DNA of 64,000 bases from Acidimicrobiia bacterium. Lineage in GTDB: Bacteria > Actinomycetota > Acidimicrobiia > IMCC26256 > PALSA-610. The translations under genes were made by a program, and so were the position numbers. Under the pieces are notes generated by a model. It was not told where the DNA came from, did no database searches, and saw only the letters and a program-made list of their open reading frames with translations. The DNA is taken from assembly GCA_026002935.1 (NCBI GenBank), contig BPGH01000001.1, positions 1,599,965 through 1,663,964 of the forward strand, written 5' to 3'. The first letter of the stretch is position 1, and every line of letters begins with the position of its first letter. Shown piece by piece: positions 16,714 through 25,697 of the stretch.

Positions 16714-18378
16714 GTGACGAGCCAACCCGCCGAGGTGCCGGATCTCGTTCCGGCCCGCATGGTCAACGAGTTCGCGTACTGCCGGCGCCTGTTCTTCCTC
16801 GAGTGGGTACAGGCGCGCTTCGCTGACAACGACGACACTGTCGAGGGGCGGTACCGGCACCGTGCGGTCGATCACGAAGGTGGCCGCGCCCCGCTGCCCT
16901 CCGATGGTGATCTCCGACGGACCAGGTCACTGCTCCTCTCCTCGCCGAGGCTCGGACTCGTCGGGCGCATCGACATCGTCGAAGGCAGCGCAGGTGGGTT
17001 GGTACGGCCGGTCGACATCAAGCGCGGTCGCCCGCCGGACAACGCGGAGCGGTCATGGGAGCCCGAGCGGGTGCAGCTGTGCGTCCAGGGTCTGCTGCTC
17101 CGCGACGCTGGGTACACGTGTGACGAAGGGATCCTCTACTTCGCTGAGTCGACGACGCGCGTCACCGTCCCGTTCACCGCCGAGCTGATCGAGCGCACAC
17201 TCTCGCTCGTTGCTGAAATGCGGATGGTCGCAGCATCCGATGTCGTGCCACCGCCTCTCGTCGCGAGTCCGAAGTGTCCACGGTGCTCGCTCGTGGGCAT
17301 CTGCCTGCCTGACGAGACGAACGCGCTGGCGGCCCGCTCCGACGCACCGCCGAGACGGCTGATCGCGCGAGATCCGCAAAGCCGACCCCTGTACGTCACG
17401 GAGCAAGGTGCCGTGGTCGGAATCCGGAACAACCGGGTCGAGGTGAAGCGAGACGGCGAACTGCTCGATGCAGTGCGTCTCATCGACGTGGCGCAACTGT
17501 GCGTCTACGGCAACGTCCAGATCAGCGCACAGTGCATCCGGGAGCTCTTCGCCCGTGAGGTGCCGGTCTGCTGGTTCAGCTACGGCGGATGGTTCGCGGG
17601 CATCGGCACGGGACTCCCCTCGAAGCATGTTGAGCTGCGACGCCGCCAGGTCGCCATGGCCGGGCAGGGTGGGCTGCCGATCGCACAGGCGATCGTCCAG
17701 GCGAAGATCCTCAACTCCCGCACGCTGCTGCGTCGCAACGCGCGTACCGACGTCAAGAGCGTCGTCGCCTCGTTGAAGAACATGGCCGATGCGGCTGCTC
17801 GCGCCGATTCGGTCGCGAGTCTCCTCGGCATCGAGGGTGCGGCGGCTCGCACCTACTTCGAAGCGTTTCCGGCGATGCTGCGCCCGGACCGGTCGTTGCC
17901 CGGAGGCGTGTTCGAGTTCGACGGCCGGAACCGTCGACCGCCACGCGACGCTGTCAACTGCCTGCTCTCGTACCTCTACGGGCTGCTGGCGAAGGAGCTG
18001 ACGGTGGTCACGTACTCGATCGGCTTCGACCCGTATCTCGGCTTCTACCATCGGCCTCGCTTCGGACGGCCTGCACTCGCTCTCGACCTTGCCGAAGAGT
18101 TCCGCCCACTCGTCGCCGAGTCGGTCGCGCTCAATCTGATCAACAACGGTGAGGTGTCGGCCTCCGACTTCCTGGTGCGGGCCGGCGGTGTGGCGCTCAC
18201 CGCCACAGGTCGGAAGCGTGTGCTCGCCGCGTACGAGCGTCGCGTCGACGACCAGATCCGCCACCCGACCTTCGGTTACCGGATCACGTATCGGCGAGTG
18301 TTCGAGGTGCAGGCACGGGTGCTCGCCGCCCACATCGTCGGTGAGATCCCAAGCTACGTTCCGTTCAGGACCAGGTGA
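16714..18378 (+). CDS. cas4-cas1: Cas4-Cas1 fusion protein (adaptation)
   Basis: A 554-residue fusion. The Cas4 part (about 1-215) has the RecB-like nuclease motifs D87 (GRIDIVEG) and D101/K103 (VDIKRG) and iron-sulfur cysteines C23, C188, C191 and C197 (CPRCSLVGIC). The Cas1 part (about 222-554) has the glutamate of LLGIEGAAARTYF (E374), H446 (GFYHRPRF) and acidic residues in LALDLAEEFRPL (D458/E461). This fusion is typical of type I-G and couples PAM-dependent prespacer trimming to integration. GTG 16714 is preferred because the in-frame ATG at 16645 would put the start inside the vapB operator region; that longer form cannot be excluded. cas2 follows by 4 bp. No frame break is seen. Confidence 0.92.
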   Translation: MTSQPAEVPDLVPARMVNEFAYCRRLFFLEWVQARFADNDDTVEGRYRHRAVDHEGGRAPLPSDGDLRRTRSLLLSSPRLGLVGRIDIVEGSAGGLVRPVDIKRGRPPDNAERSWEPERVQLCVQGLLLRDAGYTCDEGILYFAESTTRVTVPFTAELIERTLSLVAEMRMVAASDVVPPPLVASPKCPRCSLVGICLPDETNALAARSDAPPRRLIARDPQSRPLYVTEQGAVVGIRNNRVEVKRDGELLDAVRLIDVAQLCVYGNVQISAQCIRELFAREVPVCWFSYGGWFAGIGTGLPSKHVELRRRQVAMAGQGGLPIAQAIVQAKILNSRTLLRRNARTDVKSVVASLKNMADAAARADSVASLLGIEGAAARTYFEAFPAMLRPDRSLPGGVFEFDGRNRRPPRDAVNCLLSYLYGLLAKELTVVTYSIGFDPYLGFYHRPRFGRPALALDLAEEFRPLVAESVALNLINNGEVSASDFLVRAGGVALTATGRKRVLAAYERRVDDQIRHPTFGYRITYRRVFEVQARVLAAHIVGEIPSYVPFRTR

Positions 18379-18382
18379 CGAA

Positions 18383-18676
18383 GTGGCACGGCGGCGGTAC
18401 GTGGTGACCTATGACATCCGTAATGACGCGCGGCGTCGGCGCGTGCACAAGACCATGAAGGGATTCGGGTACGCGCTGCAGTACTCGGTGTTCCTCTGTG
18501 ACCTGGACAACGTCGAGAAGTACGACATGCTTCGTGCAGTCGGCGATGTCGTCCACCAGCAGATCGACAGCGTGGCCATCATCGACCTCGGTGACGCTCA
18601 CGGGCGGGGAGGCACGTGCTTCGAGTTTCTCGGGCCTCATGCTCCTCTCCCGCGAGGTGGTCCCAGGATCGTGTAA
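18383..18676 (+). CDS. cas2: Cas2 (adaptation complex)
   Basis: A 97-residue Cas2 with the ferredoxin-like start RRYVVTYDIRND (D11 is the usual metal-site residue), the segment KTMKGFGYALQYSVFLCDLD and the last strand SVAIIDLGDA. It dimerises and bridges two Cas1 dimers during spacer integration. The GTG start is 4 bp after the cas4-cas1 stop. The tail after GDAHGRGGTCFEFLG is Pro/Gly-rich and ends at TAA 18676, followed by the leader and array. Its length and composition are normal for the family. Confidence 0.92.
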   Translation: MARRRYVVTYDIRNDARRRRVHKTMKGFGYALQYSVFLCDLDNVEKYDMLRAVGDVVHQQIDSVAIIDLGDAHGRGGTCFEFLGPHAPLPRGGPRIV

Positions 18677-18848
18677 AACTGCGAGCGGTGAGGTGGCCTG
18701 CCAAGAGCCGGGCAGCGCTCGCATGCAGATCAGCCGCATCACGCAGGTTCTTTGACAACTGGTGCGCGCGGAGATTCTCCGCCGCTCGCTACCACCGCTC
18801 GCAGGCAGTCGCGTTTGCCCAGGTCGGAGGCCATAGGCGCAGCGAGCG
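18677..18848 (+). promoter_or_regulatory. CRISPR leader
   Basis: 172 bp between cas2 and the first repeat with no coding potential. A consensus -35 box TTGACA is at 18752-18757 within TTCTTTGACAACTGG, with a loose -10 around 18771-18780 (GAGATTCTCC). It is less GC-rich than the array. The leader is placed here because cas2 adjoins it and because variant repeats cluster at the far end of the array. Confidence 0.6.
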
Positions 18849-21800
18849 GTGCGCGCGTCCTTCGGGGCGCGCCTTCATTGCGGGTGCCCGCGACGGCACG
18901 TCGGCGCGTCGCAGACGTAGTGCGCGCGTCCTTCGGGGCGCGCCTTCATTGCGGGGTAGGCGTCTGCTGCCCGCTGCTCGGCAGTTCGATCGGGTGCGCG
19001 CGTCCTTCGGGGCGCGCCTTCATTGCGGGACGCATGCGCTTGCCGTTCGGGGACGGCCTGGCCGCGAGTGCGCGCGTCCTTCGGGGCGCGCCTTCATTGC
19101 GGGCTCGGTCGTCGGGCCCATGCCACGCGACGACCTCGCGTGCGCGCGTCCTTCGGGGCGCGCCTTCATTGCGGGGACGGCACCCGACGCGCTCGTCGCC
19201 GGTGTCGGGGAGTGCGCGCGTCCTTCGGGGCGCGCCTTCATTGCGGGAGCCGCGAAGCCCGATCACGCTCGTCGTCGCGGCTGCTCGCGTGCGCGCGTCC
19301 TTCGGGGCGCGCCTTCATTGCGGGGCCGTGCAGGCTCTGTCGTTGCGACGGTCGACGCACGGTCGCGTGCGCGCGTCCTTCGGGGCGCGCCTTCATTGCG
19401 GCGGAGGTCGGGGTCTGTGCGAGTGGCGGTCTCGGCCGCCATGCCGGGTCGTCGGTCCGCAGTGCGCGCGTCCTTCGGGGCGCGCCTTCATTGCGGGTCG
19501 ACGCGGTCTGGACGGCCAACGGACCCCGAGTGCGCGCGTCCTTCGGGGCGCGCCTTCATTGCGGGCGATCGTCGACGAGGTCGGCGACGCTGGGTCGAGC
19601 GTGCGCGCGTCCTTCGGGGCGCGCCTTCATTGCGGGGTGCACGAGCCGCGGTTGCGGGACGACCGGCCGCGGGGTGCGCGCGTCCTTCGGGGCGCGCCTT
19701 CATTGCGGGGCGCAGGTCCGCTCCCGTCAGGTCCGCGCCGCGCAGGTGTGCGCGCGTCCTTCGGGGCGCGCCTTCATTGCGGGTGATGCGCGACGAGGAC
19801 ACGATCCGGGCTGCGAAGCTGTGCGCGCGTCCTTCGGGGCGCGCCTTCATTGCGGGCTCACCTTCGACGCGAACCCGTGGATCGTGCGGGTCGAGTGCGC
19901 GCGTCCTTCGGGGCGCGCCTTCATTGCGGGCGCAGCGTCGTCTTCGGGGACCAGGTCGAGCGGTGCGTGTGCGCGCGTCCTTCGGGGCGCGCCTTCATTG
20001 CGGGGCGTTCGCGAGCCGCTTGAGCTCTTTGCGGATGGTCATGTGCGCGCGTCCTTCGGGGCGCGCCTTCATTGCGGGCACTGGACCAGGACGGCGGTGC
20101 CGACTGCCGGTTCGGGTGCGCGCGTCCTTCGGGGCGCGCCTTCATTGCGGGGCCGCGGTTGACGGTCGGATCTCCCCGCCGTCCGGCAGGTGCGCGCGTC
20201 CTTCGGGGCGCGCCTTCATTGCGGGCGTTTCCAGCTCCTCACACTCCGCGCACTCCGACGGGTGTGCGCGCGTCCTTCGGGGCGCGCCTTCATTGCGGGG
20301 GTTATCGGTACTGTCGGCCTTCCGGCCGCAGAAGTGTGCGCGCGTCCTTCGGGGCGCGCCTTCATTGCGGGGCGGCCTGCATCATCCGTCGGGCCTTACC
20401 GATGGCCGTGGTGCGCGCGTCCTTCGGGGCGCGCCTTCATTGCGGGAACCACGGCGCCCGGTACCGCAAGGCGGGCACGTCGCGTGCGCGCGTCCTTCGG
20501 GGCGCGCCTTCATTGCGGGGTGTCGAACCCGACGTTTGGGTCCGTGTCCGGCGGGTGCGCGCGTCCTTCGGGGCGCGCCTTCATTGCGGGGCCGAGGTGA
20601 TGGACCTGCGGCGGATCATCGACGAGAGTGCGCGCGTCCTTCGGGGCGCGCCTTCATTGCGGGCGTGGCGACCGTCTGGGGAGGCCTCGAGGCGTACCGT
20701 GTGCGCGCGTCCTTCGGGGCGCGCCTTCATTGCGGGCTGATCGGCACGCGTGGCCCGCTCCTGAAGGCCAACGCGGTGCGCGCGTCCTTCGGGGCGCGCC
20801 TTCATTGCGGGCTCGCCGTGCTCACCGACCCGGACACCCGCGTGGCGGTGCGCGCGTCCTTCGGGGCGCGCCTTCATTGCGGGGTAGTAGCGGGGCCGCA
20901 TCGGTCTACCGTCCGGTGTGCGCGCGTCCTTCGGGGCGCGCCTTCATTGCGGGGGGAATCGGCGTGTGCTACGGGTGCTCCCAGTCGTAGGTGCGCGCGT
21001 CCTTCGGGGCGCGCCTTCATTGCGGGGCGAGCTGCCCGAAGTGGTCCTGCACCTGCCGCAGGAGTGCGCGCGTCCTTCGGGGCGCGCCTTCATTGCGGGC
21101 ACGTGTTCGTAGTTTCCGAGCGCGCACACGCCGTGCGAGTGCGCGCGTCCTTCGGGGCGCGCCTTCATTGCGGGTACTTCGCGCTCGCACCATCCGGGTA
21201 TCTGCGGCTCCGTGCGCGCGTCCTTCGGGGCGCGCCTTCATTGCGGGAGGGCCGGGAGCGGCTGTCCGGCCGGGCAGTGCGGGCGTGCGCGCGTCCTTCG
21301 GGGCGCGCCTTCATTGCGGGAGCAGTTGATCCTCGAGCGTGAGTACCGGGCCGCTGTGCGGGTGCGCGCGTCCTTCGGGGCGCGCCTTCATTGCGGGAGC
21401 AGACGCAGTTGACTGGCCTGTTTCATAACGTTGAGGTGCGCGCGTCCTTCGGGGCGCGCCTTCATTGCGGGGGCGGCTCGTGGTCATGGTGATCTCCCTT
21501 CTCGCCCGGGTGCGCGCGTCCTTCGGGGCGCGCCTTCATTGCGGGGCACGCAGCGATGATCGCCGACTCGACCTCGGCGATCGTGCGCGCGTCCTTCGGG
21601 GCGCGCCTTCATTGCGGGTCGCCCGTCCATCCTGAGTACCTCGACGTCCAGGTGTGCGCGCGTCCTTCGGGGCGCGCCTTCATTGCGGGGAAGGTACTGT
21701 GCGCCTGCGTGAGAAGAGCTTCGCCGGTGCGCGCGTCCTTCGGGGCGCGCCTTCATTGCGGGCAGCACCACGCGACGGGCCGGCGGCGGTGTCGGTGTGT

Positions 21801-23962
21801 GCGCGCGTCCTTCGGGGCGCGCCTTCATTGCGGGTCGCTGGGCGCGCAGTTCCGGCAGTGCTACACGCACTGGTGCGCGCGTCCTTCGGGGCGCGCCTTC
21901 ATTGCGGGACTGTCCCCCGGTTGTGGGGTAGGGTGCTCAAGTGGTGCGCGCGTCCTTCGGGGCGCGCCTTCATTGCGGGGCCGGATCGCGGATCCAGTCG
22001 AGCTCGTCCTGCATCTCGTGCGCGCGTCCTTCGGGGCGCGCCTTCATTGCGGGAGGAACTCCCCGAGCCGTGACCGCAGGTTGACGGTGTGCGCGCGTCC
22101 TTCGGGGCGCGCCTTCATTGCGGGTGCTCGTCGGGCAGCTCGTACCGCTCCTCGTAGGCAGGTGCGCGCGTCCTTCGGGGCGCGCCTTCATTGCGGGGCG
22201 GACATGACGATCCGGCCGCTGTGGCGTATCGCGGTGCGCGCGTCCTTCGGGGCGCGCCTTCATTGCGGGCCGGGTGCTGGGGCGTCCGCTAGGGCGCTTC
22301 GGCGGGGGTGCGCGCGTCCTTCGGGGCGCGCCTTCATTGCGGGGCGTTGTCCCTGCCCCTTGCCCCTGGAGGTGCCAGTGTGCGCGCGTCCTTCGGGGCG
22401 CGCCTTCATTGCGGGCAGGTCGAGGTCTACGCACCAGGGAGCTAACGGTGGCCGGTGCGCGCGTCCTTCGGGGCGCGCCTTCATTGCGGGGAAGCTCAAC
22501 CAGGCGCTCGCGAACGCGAAGATCGCGCTCGTGCGCGCGTCCTTCGGGGCGCGCCTTCATTGCGGGGGCGTCGACCGCGGCGTCGTCCGCGGCTTCGGTG
22601 GGCTGGTGCGCGCGTCCTTCGGGGCGCGCCTTCATTGCGGGGTGCGACGGACGATCACCTCCCCCGGGATCAGGTCCCGTGCGCGCGTCCTTCGGGGCGC
22701 GCCTTCATTGCGGGCCGACGGTCGGTGAGCGCATCCGCGAGGCCCGAGAGGCGTGCGCGCGTCCTTAGGGGCGCGCCTTCATTGCGGGATTCAGCTTGGC
22801 GCTCCGAGCTCGGAGGCGCTCGCGTGTGCGCGCGTCCTTCGGGGCGCGCCTTCATTGCGGGCTATTCTGGATCATCGGTTTCGTCCAACCGTCGAGTCGT
22901 GCGCGCGTCCTTCGGGGCGCGCCTTCATTGCGGGCCGCTCGACGTGCGAGCAGTGGTGCCCGACTCGAGGAGTGCGCGCGTCCTTCGGGGCGCGCCTTCA
23001 TTGCGGGGTAAACTTCGTACTAGGGCGCGGCCGTGAGCGGTCGCGTGCGCGCGTCCTTCGGGGCGCGCCTTCATTGCGGGACGCACGCCGCGTCGCACGC
23101 ACCCCGGCCGATAGAGGGTGCGCGCGTCCTTCGGGGCGCGCCTTCATTGCGGGTGGGTCGTCCCGGATGGCGGCCGCCGGCGGCCGTCCGTGTGCGCGCG
23201 TCCTTCGGGGCGCGCCTTCATTGCGGGGGAGTGGCTCCTCGTACGGTCCGTCGCCTGTACGACGAGTGCGCGCGTCCTTCGGGGCGCGCCTTCATTGCGG
23301 GGCGGAGTCCACACCGCCGCCGGCACCGCCACCGCCGGTGCGCGCGTCCTTCGGGGCGCGCCTTCATTGCGGGACCAACGAATAGGAGCGGGCACATGGC
23401 GAACCCGACCGGTGCGCGCGTCCTTCGGGGCGCGCCTTCATTGCGGGTATGTCGTCACGGACGGCGGCCGCCGGCGGCCGTCCGGTGCGCGCGTCCTTCG
23501 GGGCGCGCCTTCATTGCGGGTTCTCATTACCTCCCCTTTCTCTTGGCCTAGCTCATCAGGTGCGCGCGTCCTTCGGGGCGCGCCTTCATTGCGGGCCCAG
23601 AACGGCGTCTTGCCGCTGCCGGGATGACCGGTGCGCGCGTCCTTCGGGGCGCGCCTTCATTGCGGCGGCGGCAACCGGTACGTCGTACAGCCAACGTGGG
23701 GTGGAGTGCGCGCGTCCTTCGGGGCGCGCCTTCATTGCGGCAGCACCGTGTCGAGGTAGTGGACGGAGTCGCCGCTCGGGTGCGCGCGTCCTTCGGGGCG
23801 CGCCTTCATTGCGGCTGGAGCTCTTGCATGTCGGCCGGATCGACCGGCATCAAGTGCGCGCGTCCTTCGGGGCGCGCCTTCATTGCGGCCAGTAGCCAGT
23901 CGGCCACTTCGTCGCGGGTCATGCCGGTGCGCGCGTCCTTCGGGGCGCGCCTTCATTGCGGC
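18849..23962 (+). CRISPR. CRISPR array, 70 repeats of 36 bp and 69 spacers
   Basis: Seventy copies of a 36-bp repeat that begins GTGCGCGCGTCCTTCGGGGC and ends CCTTCATTGCGGG, at a mean period of about 73.6 bp. First repeat 18849-18884; last 23927-23962. Spacers are 32-42 bp except one of about 59 bp after repeat 8 (19403-19461). Repeats are almost invariant: repeat 54 (22753) has A for C at position 15, and repeats 8 and 66-70 end in C rather than G. Each repeat RNA can form an 8-bp stem (bases 5-12 with 17-24) closed by a UUCG tetraloop, with a 3' tail ending AUUGCGGG that could become the 5' handle after Csb2 cleavage. The array has no stop codons in several frames but encodes no protein. 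Confidence 0.98.
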
Positions 23963-24006
23963 GCACAGCGCGGCGAGCAGCTCCCGTACGTTCGCGAGGG
24001 TCTGCG
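23963..24006 (+). other. Spacer-like orphan segment joining array end to a gene remnant
   Basis: The 44 bp after the last repeat look like one more spacer without a closing repeat and lead straight into sequence homologous to the multicopper-oxidase tail. This suggests that the leader-distal end of the array was cut off by a deletion or recombination event. Confidence 0.4.
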
Positions 24007-24267
24007 CAGCCCGATGCGCTCACGCCCGTGATCGGTGCCGACGGCCGGCTGGTCGGCCCGCCGCCGGCCGGCGGTGCGGCGCATGGAGGTGGTGGTGATG
24101 CCGGCCTCAGGCACCTGCACCCGCCGCCCCGACGTCGCGGGCGTGCTCGCCGCCGCCGTCGCCGCGGGTGGCCTGGTGCTCACGGCGTGGGCGCTGGCGC
24201 TCGTGGTCGTCGGGGACGACGCGCCCGCACCGGGGATCCTGTCGGCCGACGACGCAGTCGCGTCCGG
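24007..24267 (+). repeat. Right copy of the segment duplicated around the CRISPR island
   Basis: Direct repeat of 8474-8727, about 15.5 kb apart and in the same orientation. The two copies diverge by scattered substitutions, so the duplication is not recent. The cas genes and array lie entirely between them. Confidence 0.8.
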
Positions 24268-24331
24268 CACGGTGGAGGGGCACCCTGCCCGCGGTATGGA
24301 GGCGCAGCTCGTCGTCGGGAGGTCCGGATGA
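24007..24331 (+). pseudogene. Right copy: multicopper-oxidase tail plus internally deleted cupredoxin gene
   Basis: Homologous to 8474-8981 in the same orientation. It starts with the oxidase C-terminus (QPDALTPVIGADGRLV), but the stop seen in the left copy is lost. From ATG 24086 or 24101 it reads a signal/transmembrane segment (AGGLVLTAWALALVVVGDDAPAPG) and then jumps, at VASG, directly to EGHPARGMEAQLVV, skipping about 211 bp that encode most of the copper-binding domain in the left copy. The copper Cys and first His are therefore gone, although the final His/Met-like tail remains. It ends at TGA 24329-24331. It could still make a short membrane peptide, but not a functional cupredoxin. 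Confidence 0.65.
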
Positions 24332-24445
24332 CCGGGTACCGCGGGTCGCGTGTCGGGGTGTGCCTCCAGTCGTCCCGGATGCCGCCGAACGAGGAAGTAG
24401 CCTTCCGCCGGTCCCGACCATGCAGAACGAACCGCCGAGTCCCCA

Positions 24446-25678
24446 GTGCGTCCCCCGCGCCGCGTCGGTGCGCGCTTCGTCGCGCTCCTGCGCGCGGACC
24501 CGAACGGCGTCCGCGCGGGGTTCGTCGCGCTCCTGATCTCGACGGCCACCGGCCTGGTCGCGGGGATCACGCTCGGGTCGATCACCGGCACGCTCGAGGA
24601 GCTCCCCGGCCTCGTCATCCTCGTACCCGCCGCCGTGGGGATGCGCGGCAACGTGTTCGGTGCGCTCGGCAGCCGCATCGGCACGTCGGTGCACGCGGGC
24701 ACGTTCCGGCTCGGCTGGCGGATCGACACCGAGGTCGGCCAGAACCTCGCGTCGGCCGTCGTGCTCTCGATGGCGCTCGCGTTCGGGCTCGCGGTCGTCG
24801 CGAAGGGCTTCTCGATCGCGTTCGGCGTGGAGGGCGCGCTCTCGCTCGCCGACTTCGTCGTGGTGTCGGTCGTCGGCGGGATCATCCCGATCGCGGTCGT
24901 GATGGCGATCACCCTCGCGGTCGCGGCGCTGAGCGTCCGCTACGACTGGGACCTCGACAACGTCGCGGCGCCGGTCGTCACCGCGGCGGCCGACACGGTC
25001 ACGTTGCCGAGCCTCTTCCTCGCGACGGCGCTCGTCGGGGTGGCGGGCGTCACGCCGGTGCTCGCGCTCGCCGGCGCGGCGCTCGGCGTCGGCCTGCTCG
25101 TCGCCGCCTGGCGCTCCCGGCTGCCGATCCTGCGGCGCGTCGTGCGCGAGTCGGTGCCGGTGCTGCTGTTCGCCGGGTTCGTCAGCATGCTCGCCGGCCT
25201 CACGATCCAGGGCCGCCTCGGCCCGCTCGTCCGCCAGCCGGAGCTGCTGGTCGTCGTCCCGCCGCTGCTGTCGCTCGCGGGCTCGCTCGCGGGGATCCTC
25301 GCGTCGCGCCTCGCGACCAAGCTGCACCTCGGCCTCGTCGAGGCGCGCCGCGGGCTCTGGCGGGGGATCTCCGAGGACCTGGCGCTCGTCTACTTCCTGG
25401 CGGTCACGATCTTCGTCGTGCTCGCGTCGGTCACCGAGCTGATCGCGGCGGCCCTGTCGCTCGACGGGCCGGGCTTCGGGACGATCCTCGGAGTGGTCGT
25501 CCTGGCCGGGCTGATCGCCACGACGCTGTCCAACTTCGTCGCCTATGCCGGCGCCCTGTCCACCTTCCGGTTCGGGCTCGACCCCGACAACCTCGGCATC
25601 CCGCTCGTCTCCTCCGCCTCGGACCTGCTCGGCTCGGCGTCGCTTATCCTGTGCCTCGTGATCTTCGGGCTCACCTGA
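24446..25678 (+). CDS. SLC41/MgtE-like divalent cation transporter (two MgtE membrane domains)
   Basis: A 410-residue integral membrane protein. Two tandem MgtE-type membrane domains can be seen, each with a long hydrophobic run and a GN/GS-containing motif: GLVILVPAAVGMRGNVFGALGSRIGTSVHAG (first) and VVPPLLSLAGSLAGILASRLATKLHLG (second). This domain-doubled form without N-terminal CBS domains is like SLC41-type magnesium carriers. There are about ten predicted helices. The following gene (20 bp later) is a soluble protein with PhoU and TrkA-C domains that may gate it. The start GTG 24446 is the first good one in frame; no clear ribosome site is visible. Confidence 0.75.
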   Translation: MRPPRRVGARFVALLRADPNGVRAGFVALLISTATGLVAGITLGSITGTLEELPGLVILVPAAVGMRGNVFGALGSRIGTSVHAGTFRLGWRIDTEVGQNLASAVVLSMALAFGLAVVAKGFSIAFGVEGALSLADFVVVSVVGGIIPIAVVMAITLAVAALSVRYDWDLDNVAAPVVTAAADTVTLPSLFLATALVGVAGVTPVLALAGAALGVGLLVAAWRSRLPILRRVVRESVPVLLFAGFVSMLAGLTIQGRLGPLVRQPELLVVVPPLLSLAGSLAGILASRLATKLHLGLVEARRGLWRGISEDLALVYFLAVTIFVVLASVTELIAAALSLDGPGFGTILGVVVLAGLIATTLSNFVAYAGALSTFRFGLDPDNLGIPLVSSASDLLGSASLILCLVIFGLT

Positions 25679-25697
25679 GCCCGGGGACGGTCACCCG

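Noticed and set aside
18616..23962. Long open reading frames through the CRISPR array on both strands, repeating peptides such as CARPSGRAFIAG or VRASFGARLHCG
   Set aside because: They exist only because the GC-rich repeat has no stop codons; the period is set by repeats and spacers and the spacer-encoded parts are random.
7498..24445. Transposase, integrase or tRNA-flanked mobile element carrying the CRISPR island
   Set aside because: No transposase, recombinase, tRNA or terminal inverted repeat was found; only the oxidase/cupredoxin duplication marks the borders.
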